Assembly: GCA_033239525.1 (NCBI GenBank)
Contig: BSYO01000035.1
Span: 7,600,627 to 7,664,626 of the forward strand
DNA: 64,000 nucleotides
Direction: 5' to 3'
Source of the DNA: Nepenthes gracilis
Lineage: Eukaryota; Streptophyta; Magnoliopsida; Caryophyllales; Nepenthaceae
This document shows positions 47,102-60,015 of the stretch, piece by piece. Below the pieces are notes generated by a model. That model ran no database searches and had not been told where the DNA came from. It was given only the letters and a program-made list of their open reading frames with translations. The translations under genes and the position numbers were made by a program. How positions within the stretch are numbered: the stretch's first letter is position 1; each line of letters starts with the position of its first letter.

Positions 47102-49595
47102 TCAATCTAAGCTCTTTTGCTGGAGCGGACGGTCATCGATCGACGAGTCTTTACGAATCAACGGTTCAGACGATCCCCCGGGGTGAGACAAAATACTCAG
47201 AGCTGCTTTCGTTTCTTTATAGGCTGCCCAGGTGACTAAATACAGCCCAGCTATGATCAAAGAGCCTCCAATCACACTGCAATATGAAAAATTTTAGCAA
47301 TTTTTTTTTTTTAAAAATACTTTTAAAAATGAAAAAAAAATAATATCCCTGATGTCAGCAATTTTCAAATAATTACCCGAAAAAACCGACAAGCGAAGAT
47401 GCCTTTTCTTGGAAAGAAAATACACCAGAAATATGTTAATTAAAATCATAATTTATTATTTTTTTAATTGATGAATATTATTTTATATTAAACAGCGACA
47501 AATATATATATATATATTTTATTTATTCATCCAAAAAATTCATAAAAAGTGTGTAATTAAACTAATATAAATAAGTTATATTATAATATTTTCAATAAGC
47601 TACTGTAAAAAAAATAATAATAACAATACAGCTTAACAAATTAAGAGTTGACATGACAAATATTTTATATATTAATCAATATCTAATTTTAACTTTATCA
47701 CATCCCACTCTCTGTAGTTACCAAAAGATATAAAAACGTAAGCAAAAAATCCTAACAAAAACGCGTCCCATGGATGTCTGAAATATGTCCGAATGTATCC
47801 CAAAGGTATCCAAAATATGTCCTAAACATGTTTTAACGTGTCGAAACTCATCCGAGTTTTAAAAAATTTTGGACACAGATAAGGTGTACACTTTAGCCCC
47901 AAAAGAGGGTTCGGGATTTTTGAGTAAAAAAAAATTCAGATCCTCAGGGCTAAGATGTTCTCCGGCCATCGATTTCCAATACCAGTCAGCCGATCGGTTT
48001 CTCTTCTCTCTCTCTCTCTGAGTCTATGTCTCTCCCTCTATCTGCCCCTCACTAAATCATGGGCTAATGGCCATGTTTCGGGTTTTTTAATTTACCTGTT
48101 TCATAAGTTCAGGCACGTTTGATAATTTTCAAGCAAATTTTTAAACGCGCGGCATGGGCTATGGGATGCTGCTATGGTCCTCCCAATTGAGAGGTTATCG
48201 TATCTAGCCGACGATTATAATAAAAAGTTAGATGGATGAATGATAGAGATTATATCAAGCAATTTAAATACTCAAAAAGTCTCAAAAATATGTAGAATCA
48301 ACCATTAAAACATGGAAAAGTTTGATCATAGAAGGACAAACCTTCCCAAATATACAGGGCTTCCAAGAAAAATCAGTGCTAGGAAAGCAGATGCGGCAGG
48401 TTGAACAGGATAGTAAAGGGCAACCAAAGCAGGTCCCAATATCTTATTCGACCATGTAATCAGTCCATAGTTTAGGGCAGATGTAATAATTCCCTGCCAA
48501 CACAAAAATAAAACAGTAGCATTAACACAATTGATTTTCCCTGCAATATTACAGTTTTTTACATGACCGACAAATTTTTACATGATGGGTATTCTATTTT
48601 TGTCATTTTACTCGAGTTAGTATAACATTCTTTGAAAGTATAATTAATTTTGTATCATTTTTATTACATCATTCCAAATCTTCCTAGATTTATCTATTCT
48701 CTTCTTTGCTCTAACAATAACTAACTCATATTTTTTTTATAGATGTTTCATATATATATATATATATAACAAAGATTTATTTTCTTTCAACAGTGGGCAT
48801 TGGAGTCAACACTTTCAACAAATAAATAAATAATTCCTTTCACAACTAATTTATGAAGTCTCATGAATTGGTAGCAACTTTACACAAACAGGCTAAAAGA
48901 GACCAAGGAAAGACTATGGAAAATCAAATTTAACATCCCCAGCAACGGTCTACAAAACAATTGATTTGTTCCTCGGATGCCTCTATTTCAAATGCTTGAG
49001 CTTAACAAATACATGGTTTCTTATGAGGGGTGTCATGTACAATAGAGCTTAACAAATACATGACCCATTTAGACACTGCAATTGGAGTGTGTAACTAAAA
49101 ATGCCACAAAACTAACCATAGAGTACTATTAGTAGGAGTAGAAATTGCTATGGTAAAGAAATTAGTCAATCCATGGGTATATCACAATGAGGGAAATCTC
49201 ATATATTAGATCACCTTTTTTTATTCCATTTTTTTTTTTTTATATATACATTGGGATAAGATTGTGACTATCTGACCACATTAAAACCTCATAATGTAAG
49301 AGTCTTGTGCTCTAGCCCACCTTATATTTTATATAAATGAACAACAGAAAGCGATAATGCTAAGTTAAGGAAAAATGAGGAAATGAACAGCATAAGATTC
49401 TGAATTGAGATAAATAAAATGTCTAATAGTTGAACTTACAGCATAGACAACAGCGAGCAACTCAGACTGGTTCAAACTCCAGTCTGTTGCATTGTCGTTA
49501 ATAGATAATCCAGTCGTTACCATAAGAAGAGCACCAAAAAAATATGAATATGCTGTGATCGATACGCTGGCTGGATACTTCTTTAAAACTTGAGC
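47102..49595 (-). CDS. WAT1-related protein (EamA transporter), last three coding exons
   Basis: Integral membrane transporter of the WAT1/nodulin MtN21-like group within the EamA (drug/metabolite transporter) superfamily; family members move small molecules such as auxin or amino acids, but the substrate here is unknown. Exons on the minus strand are 49595-49440, 48493-48342 and 47276-47102, joined by GT/AG introns of 946 and 1065 bp, with phases that keep one frame. The first encodes [19 protein letters not shown] and ends LLAVVYA. The second starts [17 protein letters not shown], continues [17 protein letters not shown] and ends SPVYLG. The third is [20 protein letters not shown] plus a hydrophilic tail ending in TGA at 47104-47102. 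These are the last four of about ten membrane helices, some 160 of about 390 residues. Earlier exons must lie beyond the gypsy insertion and were not found before the window end. Confidence 0.88.
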
Positions 49596-49794
49596 CTGAA
49601 AGGTATTTATAAAATGATACATCAAAATCTACATATATTGACTGTACACTGACAACATATTCTTCATAGAGCACTGCATATTCACCGTCATATATTACTA
49701 ATACCCAATCTATTTTATTACAACCATGAATGAAAATATTGATATTGATATCAGTAATAGTTATAACACTATTAGACAAATCAGACAATACTTA

Positions 49795-50045
49795 ATGAGT
49801 ATTAATCGCGGCTATATTAGTGTCAAATATATTAAATAATATATATTGGTATTAAATATATTAAAAAAATTTTTGTGAAAATTATAACCTGATATGGTCA
49901 CATTGGTTAATATATCAGCCAAATATTTTATGCATCAACCGACATATCACCTATACAATATCATATATCATAGCATTGGAAAATATCGATATCAGAGAGA
50001 CCCGATATCAATGCATTTAGCCAATATTTTCATAGGCATCAATAA
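49795..50045 (+). repeat. Dispersed GATATC/ATATC-rich repeat, copy A
   Basis: Shares an ordered series of words with 58425-58680: CGCGGCTATATTAG against CGTGGCTATGTTGG, then GGTCA...ATATATCAGCC, then GAAAATATC.GTATCA, then a closing CATCAATAAAAC-like stretch. No coding potential; class not identified. Confidence 0.5.
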
Positions 50046-50118
50046 AACGAAAGTGAATGACAGGGAGGGGGTCCACAAAGGAAAGAAAAAAAAAAAAAAA
50101 AAAGGTAAGGAAAGAATA

Positions 50119-52077
50119 TGTAATTCTTGGTCCCTATCTGATTTGATTTGGAATTATCAGTTTATTTTTGGTTAAATTGGACACATTGAAAAATAATTGT
50201 GTAATGTGAAATTTAAATAATCTTCAAAATAAGGAAGCAGTTTGGCGCCTGAAACATGCCCAATGCACACTTGAGCATGAATTTTAGATTGGAGAGCGTC
50301 TGAGGAGTGCCTAACATGGCACTCGAGCGCAGGATCAAGAGTAGGCATGCTTGAGGGGCACCGGAAGGAGACCTCGTGCGTGCATGGAGTTAGGCACGAC
50401 CCCTGATGCGCATCTAAGCAGCGCTCGTGCGCCGATTTGGTTATATAAGGCCTGATGCACACTGTTTCGGTTATTTCGTGCAGGAGGGAAGAGGAGAGAG
50501 AAAGAGAAGGAGAAGGAAGAGAGAAAAGAGAAGGAGAAGAGATAGTTTGAAATATTATTTTGTTAGATCTATTTAGTTGATGGTTAAGGCAAGTATCCTT
50601 ACGCCCTATTCTTGGTTTGTTTCTGATTCCAGTTATTATGTCATTTTACTTTCCCCCACTTGTTTTACTCGTGCATGCATGTAGATTTACCGGAGGATTT
50701 GAGGTTTTGCTTTCACTTTGCTAATATTCGAGGATTTTACTTATTTATGAAAAATGAGTAAATATTTTGAGGTATTATATTCATATATAAGTATATTTGT
50801 AAAGAAAAAGTCATGAAAACTTATATATATAGACCGTGCATGTGGTATCCATGTATTGTGCTTCGGGTCGGACTCTATTTTCATTATGTAATTCGATATG
50901 TGACCTTTTTTGAAGAAAAATCTTTGTGATTTGATCTTCTTGAGCGGAAGCTTTGACCTATTCTGCAAGATAGAAAAAGTTTTGTGATATGTGATATAGA
51001 GGCCCCTCCTGGTTTGTATTTTATGAGAATTATCTTAAGAAATTGAACAGAACTAATATATTTGGATGTCCTAATACATCAGATAGACTTGAAAATTACA
51101 CCTATCATCCACGGGTGATAAAAGAAAGTGGCGTTCGATCTCGTCTATAGGAGATAATATGTAGTCAACCCACCTATGTGTTTAAATAATCGTGATATGG
51201 CCTCAAGTTATTGGGAGTATGTGTAATCTTTCCTCAAGTTAGTCTTTTGGTATTAGGTTCTTCAATTTGTGCATATTTTAGATTTTCGATAGGTTTTACT
51301 TGCATTGATTTGTATTCAAAATTTTGACTAAAATTCGCAGGTTTCGCCTACAGTTGGAATCCGGTTGATCTTGTATAATTGAAACTTGTGACTTTTGTTT
51401 TGAATTATATTTTTGAGTACGGGACTACATTCAGACTTTCGTTGGTGGGCTTTTGGATTGTGATTTTACGCGTTTTGTATATATTTATCAACCTTCATCC
51501 TAATTTTGGACGCACTTGTTTGTTATATTATAAAATGATACTTATTGAGTTTTCGACTCACATTTTCATTGTTCTTATCCCTACAGATTAGTGGGCTTCG
51601 CATACATTAGCTTGGACGCGAATTTGATAGAAGTTTTGTCCATTTTGGTGAGTATTAGCCCGTCGCTCATATTGTAATCATATCGATTGTATTTTAGGTA
51701 TTGAGATACGGTTAGATGTTAGCTTATGGTTCAATATGGGATTAGTTGGGCCATTTTGTTATTTGATAATGTATATTGTTTGTTAGTGTCAGATTTGTTG
51801 TATGATCGTATTGTTGGGTTATCACCTTTCCTTACGATATTGTGAAACAGGTCGTAACCTATTTAATTGTCTGGATGAGTGGTCTAGGAGATCCTATAAT
51901 GGTTAATATTATTATTATTATTGACATTTTGGATTATATTTTGTTGTTATGCTAGGTCATGCCCGAATTTTAGGGTTTTTGTTTGGTTATTACTTTATAA
52001 ATATTGGGATTTAATTTTTATGAGTTATAATTATTTTGGATTATTTTTAGGACTTGCTTTGGTTTGGGGCCGTGACA
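50119..52077 (+). repeat. 5' LTR of Del-type element
   Basis: Starts TGTAATTCTTGG, ends GCCGTGACA. TATA box TATATAAG at 50442-50449, with a GC-rich CTCGAG block at 50240-50435 before it, then a purine-rich leader. Direct repeat of 56205-58139. Confidence 0.88.
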
Positions 52078-52150
52078 AGTAATGGTATCAGAAAAGAGTC
52101 ATAAGGAGAGGTGTTTTAGTTTAATTTTGAAGAACTAATTAATTGAATAT

Positions 52151-55100
52151 TTTGTATAGTAGGTATTAAATGGCAGATAATAGAAATTCCGGATGTGGAG
52201 GATCAGGTTCGAGCCAAGTGGATGATTACATTGTGATGATAGGTTGCATGAACGACATTATAGACCGCATAATTCAACGACAAGATGAGGACTTAACCGC
52301 CATGAGGAGAATGGTTGACCAGGGGTATGGTAGGACGCCCTTTTGATACAGCTTCAAGGGCGAGCACATCCGAAATGTTTAGGAGAATTCGATCATATCA
52401 AAGTTGAAAACTGAATCCAAAGAGTGGAGAAGGTGTTTGAGGTGATTGATTGCCCCGAAGAAGATAAAGTTAAATTTGCCGCCTGTAAGCTGGAAGGAGA
52501 GGCAAATTGGTGGTGGGCCACTCAACGCTGAATATTGGATATGGAAAATGAAGAAATTTCGTGGGATGTCTTTGTGAAGTCGTTTATAAAGAAATTCTTC
52601 TCATCCTAGCATCCGGGAGATTAAGAAAGGTGATTTTAGCCATTTGAAGCAAGGAAATAAGACAATGGTGGAGTATGACACGAAATTTATTGAGTTGTCC
52701 CATTTTGCTCCCTACATAGTGGTGATAAGGCCCGAAGAGCTTGAAAATTTTTACAAGGGCTCTATGATTTGATAAGGAAGCAACTTCTGCCCCTTCGTCC
52801 ATGGACTTATAGCGAAGTGCTTGATTGGGGCCTACTTATTGAGCAAGAGTAGTTGAGGAAAAAAATTTTTGAAAGGAGATCGGAGGGTAGGGGCCAAAGT
52901 TCTAGGGCCGGAGACTCCCATTTAAAGTGCAAGGCTCAAGACAAGGGAAAGGAGATCGGGGAAGTCTTCATCGACGAAACCCTAGTATAGGAAAATGGTG
53001 TGTGAATTTTGTGGTAAAAATCATGTTGAGAGGCTATACTATTGTCAAAGTAGAACGTGTTTCAATTGCGGCCAAGTTGGCTATATGGCGAAGAATTGTC
53101 CAGTATCTCTGAGGCATTCAGAGATGAAGATCACTGCACCTGGAAGGGCCTATCCGGCAATGGCAAGGGATGCAAGAGCCGACCCTTCGGTGGTTGAAGG
53201 TAATATGCAAATTTTTGATTCTATGGCGTATATTTTGATTAATCCTAGGTCCACACATTTTTTTGTGGCCCTTAAATTTATTTGTAAATTGTATGTGACC
53301 CCTCAAATTTTGGAATGTCCATTGGTATATCTAACCAGGTTGGTAAATCTTTGTTGGCTGATATTATGTATCCCCAATGTTTGATTTGGGTCAATGGATA
53401 TAAATTATTGGCAGATTTGATCTTACTAGATATGCCTGATTTTGATGCATTTTGGAAATGGACTGGTTGGCATATTATCACGCTAGTATAAATTGTTCAA
53501 TAAGTTCGCTTTATTTTGTATTCTGAAGTATGAATCTTTTGAGTTTCAAGGAAGAGTCGGAAGGGAGGCAACTGGATTGATCTCAGCCTTACAGGCGAGC
53601 CACTCGATGAAGGATGAGTGTCAAGCTTATTTGGTGTATGTGACAACATCTGGGAGTCATAATGTGGCCATTGAGAAGATTCCGGTAGTATGTGAATTTG
53701 AGGATATCTTTTTGGAGGATTTACCTAGTTTTACTTTTTAATCGGGACATTGAATTTGCCATTGATATTGCGCCAGGATTAGCACCGATTTTGAGGGCTT
53801 CCTATAGAATGGCTCCATTTGAATTGAAAGAATTGAAGCAACAATTGCAAGATCTGTCGGAAAAGGGATTTATTCGGCCAAGTATATTGCTGTAGGATGC
53901 TCCAGTATTATTTTCTAAGTTGAAGAAATGCGAGTTTTATTTAGAAGAAATATCAGCTTTGGAACACATGGTTTCCAAGAGCTGCGTATTAGTAGATCCG
54001 AAAAAGGTTGAAGCTGTGACTAATTGGGATAGACCTACCAATGTTACGGAAGTACAGAATTTCTTGGGTTTGGCCAATTATTATAGACACTTTGTTGAAA
54101 ATTTCTCAAGAATTGCGGTGCCACTGATGTGTTTGATCCAAAGGCGAATGATCTTTCGTTGGGATGAGGATTTGTGAGAGGAGTTTCTAAGAATTAAAGA
54201 ATAGATTGACCTCTACGTTGATATTGTCTATTTTCAATGGATTGGGAGGTTTTGTGATGTATTGTGCCACTTCTAAGAAAGGTTTGGATTGTGTATTGAT
54301 GCAACGTGGCCGGGTGGTTGCCTATGGGTCAACGTAGTTGAGGGTTCACGAATAGAATTATCCCACCCGTAATTTGGATTTGGCAATTGTGATTTTGAGT
54401 TGAAAATTTAGAGGCATTACTTGTATGGGGAGAAATTTATTGTGTATTCGGACTATAAAAGTTTAAAGTATTTATTTTTGTAAAAGGAACTGAATATACG
54501 GCAATATAGACGGATGGACTTGTTGAAAGACTATGATTATGAAATCCAATATCAGTCGAGGGAAGGCGAATGTGATTGCCGATACTTTGAATTGGAAATC
54601 TTCGAGTATGATAGCCCATTTAATAATTAAGGAATCGGAGATGTTAGATGGAATGAAAGGTTGTACTATTCAATTACACTCCCAAGGGTCGAAGATGATT
54701 TTGTCGTATCTCTAAATGCAACCCTGTGATTATGGAGATGATTAAGGAGACTTAAATGAGTGATTCGTATTTCATGGAGATTGTCGGAGATTCAAGAAAT
54801 GAGTTGCGGGCAGATTTCAATATTCGGGCAGGTGGAATTCTTCATTTTCGAGATAAGATTTGTGTTTCAAATATTGAAGAATTAAAGGACAAAATTTTGA
54901 ATGAGACTTATAGGTCAAAGTATACAATTCATCTCGGAGTAAACAAGATATATTAAAATATGAAGAAGAATTTCGGGTGGCGAAACATAAGGCTGGAGAT
55001 CGCGGCATATGTGACAAGGTGTATTGTATGCTAACAAGTTAAGGCCAAGCATAAGAAGTCTTTAGGATTTTTGCACTCTCTGTCGATTCCCAATTGGAAA

Positions 55101-56150
55101 TGGGCCCATATCACGATAGATTTTGTTTTGAGTTTGCCTAGGATGATGAAAAATTTGGATGCAGTTTGGGTGATTGTGGATAGGAAAACGAAGTCAGTTG
55201 ACTTTTTACTGGTCGGGATGACGTTCTCAAGGGATAAGTTAGCACATTTGTATATTAATGAGGTTGTAAGATTGTATGGTATTCCAACTTCAATAGTTTT
55301 CGATCATGATCCGAGGTTTGTGTCTAAATTTTCGGAAAGCTTGTATAAGTAGTTGGGTACCAAGTTGAAATTTAGTACGGTGGTTCACCCGTAGACAGAT
55401 GGTCAATCGGAGATGACTATTTAGATTTTAGAAGATACCTTAAGGACATCTGTATTGGAGATGAATGAAAATTGGGATAATTATTTGCCGCTAGCCAAGT
55501 TTGCATACAGCAGTTATTAGTTGAGTATCAGAATGGTCCCATTTGAGGCTTTATATAGACGAAGACGTAGGTCTTCTATTAATTGGGAAGAAATCAATGA
55601 TTGTAAACTTTTAGGCCCCGATATTATTCAGGACACTTCCAATAAGATTAAGATTATTCTGGGTTGACTGATTGTTAGTCAAAGTAACCAAAAGAGTTAA
55701 CATTGATAAAAGGAGCTCCAATTTAAGGCTTAAAGTGGGAGACCATATATTTTTGAAGGTATCTCTTAGGAAGGAAATCTCGATGTTCAGAGTAAAAGGT
55801 AAATTGAGGCAAAGATTCATCATGCCATTTAAGGTGTTGCAGTGGGTTGGAGAAGTGGCTTATAGATTAGCTTTACCTCCGAGTTTAATAAATTATCATG
55901 ATATCTTCCATATTTCTATGTTGAGAAAGTATGTGTATGATTCTTAGCATGGGATCGAGTATGAGCCATTGCAGATTGATGAGAATTTAATGAATGTTGA
56001 GGTTCCTATTTAGATCTTGGATAGAAAGGATCAGGCGTTGTGGACTAAGACGATTCCATTGGTTAAAGTGCTTTGGAGGAACCACTTAATGGAAGACGCG
56101 ACATGGGAACGTGAGGGATGAAGTTCGGGAGAAATACCCCTACCTATTTG
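52151..56150 (+). pseudogene. Gag-Pol remnant of Del-type gypsy element
   Basis: ATG at 52151. Gag runs to about 53110; its zinc knuckle is CFNCGQVGYMAKNC, with His changed to Tyr. Protease near 53215-53260 has lost its catalytic DSG (NPRSTHFF remains). RT begins near 53745 ([19 protein letters not shown]) but jumps at about 53912 from DAPVLF directly to SKLKKCEF, so the catalytic palm with its YxDD-type motif is deleted. The thumb (FLGLANYYRHFVENFSRIA, about 54060-54116), RNase H (54190-54600) and integrase (ITIDFVLSLP at 55098; TDGQSE near 55398) follow. The C-terminus has LDRKDQALWTKTIPLVKVLW and LMEDATWE near 56010-56115, the chromodomain-like end typical of Tekay. Many stops; inactive. 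Confidence 0.85.
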
Positions 56151-56204
56151 AATTTTGAGATACGTAAATTTTGAGGATGAAATTTCTATAAGGAATGTGA
56201 GAGT

Positions 56205-58139
56205 TGTAATACTCGATTTCCCGTCTGATTTGATTTGGCATTATTAGTTTATTTTGGGTAAAATTGGATATATCAAAAAATAATTGTGTAATATGAAATT
56301 TAAAGGATATTCGGAGCAAGGAAGTAGTTTGACATCGAGGCACGCCTAACACACGTTTGAGCGTGGTTTCCAGACTTGGGAGTGCCTGAGGCGGCACTCG
56401 AGCTTGGGATCTGGAGTAGGAGAGCTTGAAGGGCACTCGAGGGAGCGCTTGTGAGTGCATGGGGTTAGGTGCGACACCTAACGCACGTCTGAGCAGTACT
56501 CGTACGCCGATTTGGCTATATATCGCCTGACGCACACCATTTCAGTCATTTTGCGCGGGAAGGAAGAGAGAGAAAGATGAGAAGAGGTAGTTCAAAGTAT
56601 CATTTTGTCAAATTTGCTTAATTGGAGGTTAAGGTAAGTATCCTTACGCTCTATTCTTGGTTTGTTTCTGTTTCTAGTTATTTTTACTTACATTTGGTGG
56701 TTTTAGTATATACGAATGTTAGTTTACTTTCTCCCATTTGTTTTACTCGTGCATGCATGTAGATTTACTAGAGGATTTGAGGTTTTGTTTCCGTTTTGTT
56801 AATATTCGAGGGTTTTATTTGTTTATGAAAAATGGGTAGATAGTTTGAGGTATTATGTAAATAAGTATATTTGCAAAAAAAGTCATGGAAACATGCATAT
56901 GAGTCATGCATGTAGTATCCATACATTGGGCTTTGGGTCAGACTCTATTTTCATTATGTGATTCGATATGTGACCTTTTCCGAGGAAAGCTTTATGATTT
57001 GACCTTCCTGAGTGAAAGTTTTGACCTTTTTGCCTGATAGGAAAGGCTTTATGATATATGATATAGAGGCCCTTCTCGGTTTGTGTTTTATGAGAACTAT
57101 TGTAAGAAATTGAACTAAATTAATATACTCGGACGTCCTAATATATTAGTTAGACTTGAAAACTGTACCTATCATCCAATGGTGGCAAACAAAAGTGACA
57201 TTCGGTCCCGTTTATCGGAGATAATATGTAGTTGGCCTGCCTATGGGTCTAAATAGTATTAATATGGCATCAAGTTACCGGAAGTATGTGTAACATTTCC
57301 TCAAATTAGTTTATTGGTCTTTGATTCTCCGATTTGTGTATGTTTTAGATTTTTGATAGGTTTTACCTGCATTGACTTGTATTTAAGATTTCAATTGAGA
57401 TTTGCAAGTTTTGCCCACAGTTAGAATTCAGTTAATCTCTTATAATTGGAACTCGTGACTTTCATTTTGGTTTATACTTTTGAGCATGACATCACATTCA
57501 GACCTTCGTTGATGAGCTTTTGGATTGTGCTTTTATGCATTTGTATATGTTTAACGACTCTCATCCTAATTTTGGATGCATTTGTTTGTTATATTATAAA
57601 CTAATACTTGCTGAACTTTTAGCTCACGTTTTCATTATTCTTATCCCTTCAGATTAGTGAGCATCAGATACGTTGTAGGGAGCTTGGAGGCAAATTTGAT
57701 AGAAGTTTCATCTATTTTGGTGAGTACTAGATGTTTAGATTGTAATCATATTAGTTGTATTTTGGGTATTGAGATACGGTTGGATGTTAGCTTATTTGTT
57801 TTGTATGGAATTAGTAGACCATTTTGTTATTTAGTAATGTATGTTGTAGTTATTGTCAGATTTATGGTTTAATCGTATTGTTGGGTTGTTGCCTTTCTTT
57901 GTGATATTGTGGAGCAGGTCGTAACCAATTTAATTATCCGGATGAGTGGTTTGGGAGATCCTGTAACGATTAATATTGTTATTATTGTCATTTTGGATTA
58001 TATTGATGTTATGTCAAGTCACGCCTGAATTTTGGGGTTTGTGTTTGGTTATTACTTTTTAAATTTTGGGATTTAATTTTTGTGAGTTATAATTATTTTA
58101 GATTATTTTTAATACCTACTTTGATTCGGGGCTGTAACA
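56205..58139 (+). repeat. 3' LTR of Del-type element
   Basis: Starts TGTAATACTCGATTTC, ends GCTGTAACA. Visibly diverged from the 5' LTR by many substitutions and small indels, indicating an old insertion. Confidence 0.88.
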
Positions 58140-58424
58140 AAATAAGATGCTAGCATCATTCATGATGCATCAACTACTCTACATTCAACTGACCATGATG
58201 AACACAAAAAACTGTAACCAAGCAATTGTAGCAACTGAGCAGAAGACACTAATGAGATGGCCAGCGGAACACAGAGAAACTACCAACAGCTGATTTCATG
58301 CTACCTTTCACAATTCACACAAAGTTTGACACCAACGAGAACATGGACTTTGACACTCTCAAACTAATATCTGCCACAATGTTAATGCAATGAAAATATT
58401 GGAACTCATATTGATATTGGTCGT

Positions 58425-58680
58425 GGCTATGTTGGCATTAGACATGCAGGGTGATATGTATTAATATCATACATATTGTTTAGAAACAATATTTGAGAAT
58501 TGTAAGCTGACAATGCCATACCGGTCAATATATTAGCTGGTATATCATCCATATATCAGCCAACAAATCACGATATATCATCGATATTGTAACACATTGC
58601 GACACCATCATAGAATCAGAAAATATCAGTATCATAGGGCTCAATACCGATATATACAGCTGATATTTGCATTAGCAAGA
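58425..58680 (+). repeat. Dispersed GATATC/ATATC-rich repeat, copy B
   Basis: Partner of 49795-50045 in the same orientation, on the other side of the gypsy element. Confidence 0.5.
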
Positions 58681-60010
58681 CCAAACCAAATCTCTACAAC
58701 CTACTATTTTGATTCAGCCCGATTCAACCAAGTTCCTAACTAAAACTTGGTAAAAAGTTCACTTCATTCCAAATCCTCATCAAACAATCACATCCAACAA
58801 AGCAGCCCCATGTAGAACTGAAATTCTTCTATCTTTTCCTACCTCTTTCTTGATCCGTATTGGAAAAAAAAAGTGTCAAAAATGAGATTGAAGGATCTAA
58901 TTCAACTCTACAAAGACCTGATAGATGAAACATGATTCAGAAGAATAAACAAAACATGGTAATGAAAACTCATATTCCTCTGATCATTGGCTTGGGCATG
59001 GCTACCAGTTTCTGGATTGATAATCAGATTCAAAGACTACTCTTTGAAAGATGTTTTAGATGCACTTACCTTTCATGGAAGAATAATCTTATTCTCAAGG
59101 AAGAATATTGGAATTACTACTCTTCGCTACTTATTCTGATCTCAGTTGCTTTGTATTTTTCATTGGGTACATCACATACATACAAAGACTGGAGCAAAAA
59201 TCCGATTGTACTAATTCCTTCTTCAAGCTCTTCCTTGCCGTCTTTTTTTAGGTCTAGAATGAGAGAGAAGAGAGAGTCTTAAATAGCAAGTATGAGTGAA
59301 CAGAGACAGTTAATACCATATTTCAACTGGTTCCTTTGTTAATGAGAATGTAGTGGTAGCTGATTATGCTTATATCAAGCAAAGCAGGCTAGTTTGGTGC
59401 CCTTGACTCAATAGAATGTGATTTGATAATGTTGCTACCCAAGAGCTGCACTTAATACGGTCATTGCTCAGTGATGTGATGATTCCACTAATCAACTGTG
59501 GATAATATTTTCTTAAAGCTTGAAAAATCAGTGACATTTCAGTTTCTTCCTATTATTTGTTATTGTTATTGGTGGATGAAATATGCTTTCCAGCTAATTT
59601 GATTAGGAGGTCCAAGCTTCCTTCAATAGATTCTTTCTTTCCTTGGGAGGTTGCTGGAGGAAGCTATCTAAAGTGACAACAAAATCTAAAATTCCACTAG
59701 GTATAATCAACTATGTGAATCCACTTTTCATAATTACATTTGATTGAATGTAATATTATCTAAGAATAGAACCAATTTTAAATCATTTCTTATCACTTCT
59801 CATAAAATTTTTCTAGACATACTATTTCTTTTTTTTTTTTTCTTTCCTCCACCATAACTATCTCTCATATTGTTTGACAACTTTTTCATCTAGCCTACAT
59901 CATAAGCGTATAAACTACCTTAGATGTTCTTTTTTTAGTTTGTCTTTCTACAAGTGCAACTTCTAAATGTATATGAATATCATCATTCCGTATCATATAT
60001 TTTAGTATGA
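58681..60010. other. AT-rich intronic or intergenic DNA
   Basis: No WAT1 exon was recognised on the minus strand. The 116-codon plus-strand frame at 58932-59282 has no known domain and ends in low-complexity Ser/Arg; it is not supported as a gene. Confidence 0.4.
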
Positions 60011-60015
60011 CTCCA

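Larger units (their letters stand above)
50119..58139 (+). mobile_element. Ty3/gypsy Del/Tekay-type chromovirus element, decayed
   Basis: 8021 bp with very long LTRs: 50119-52077 (1959 bp) and 56205-58139 (1935 bp), both TGTAA...ACA. Flanks are GAATA (50114-50118) and AAATA (58140-58144), a 4-of-5 target duplication. The PBS TGGTATCAGAAAAG is at 52083, and the sequence before the 3' LTR (TTGAGGATGAAATTTCTATAAGG) is the usual Del/Tekay junction. Order gag, PR, RT, RNase H, integrase, chromodomain-like end. It lies inside the intron upstream of exon 49440-49595 of the WAT1-related gene, opposite to that gene. Confidence 0.9.

Noticed and set aside
58932..59282. 116-codon open frame near the WAT1-related gene
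   Set aside because: No recognisable domain on the plus strand, and the minus strand does not encode a WAT1 exon with suitable splice sites.
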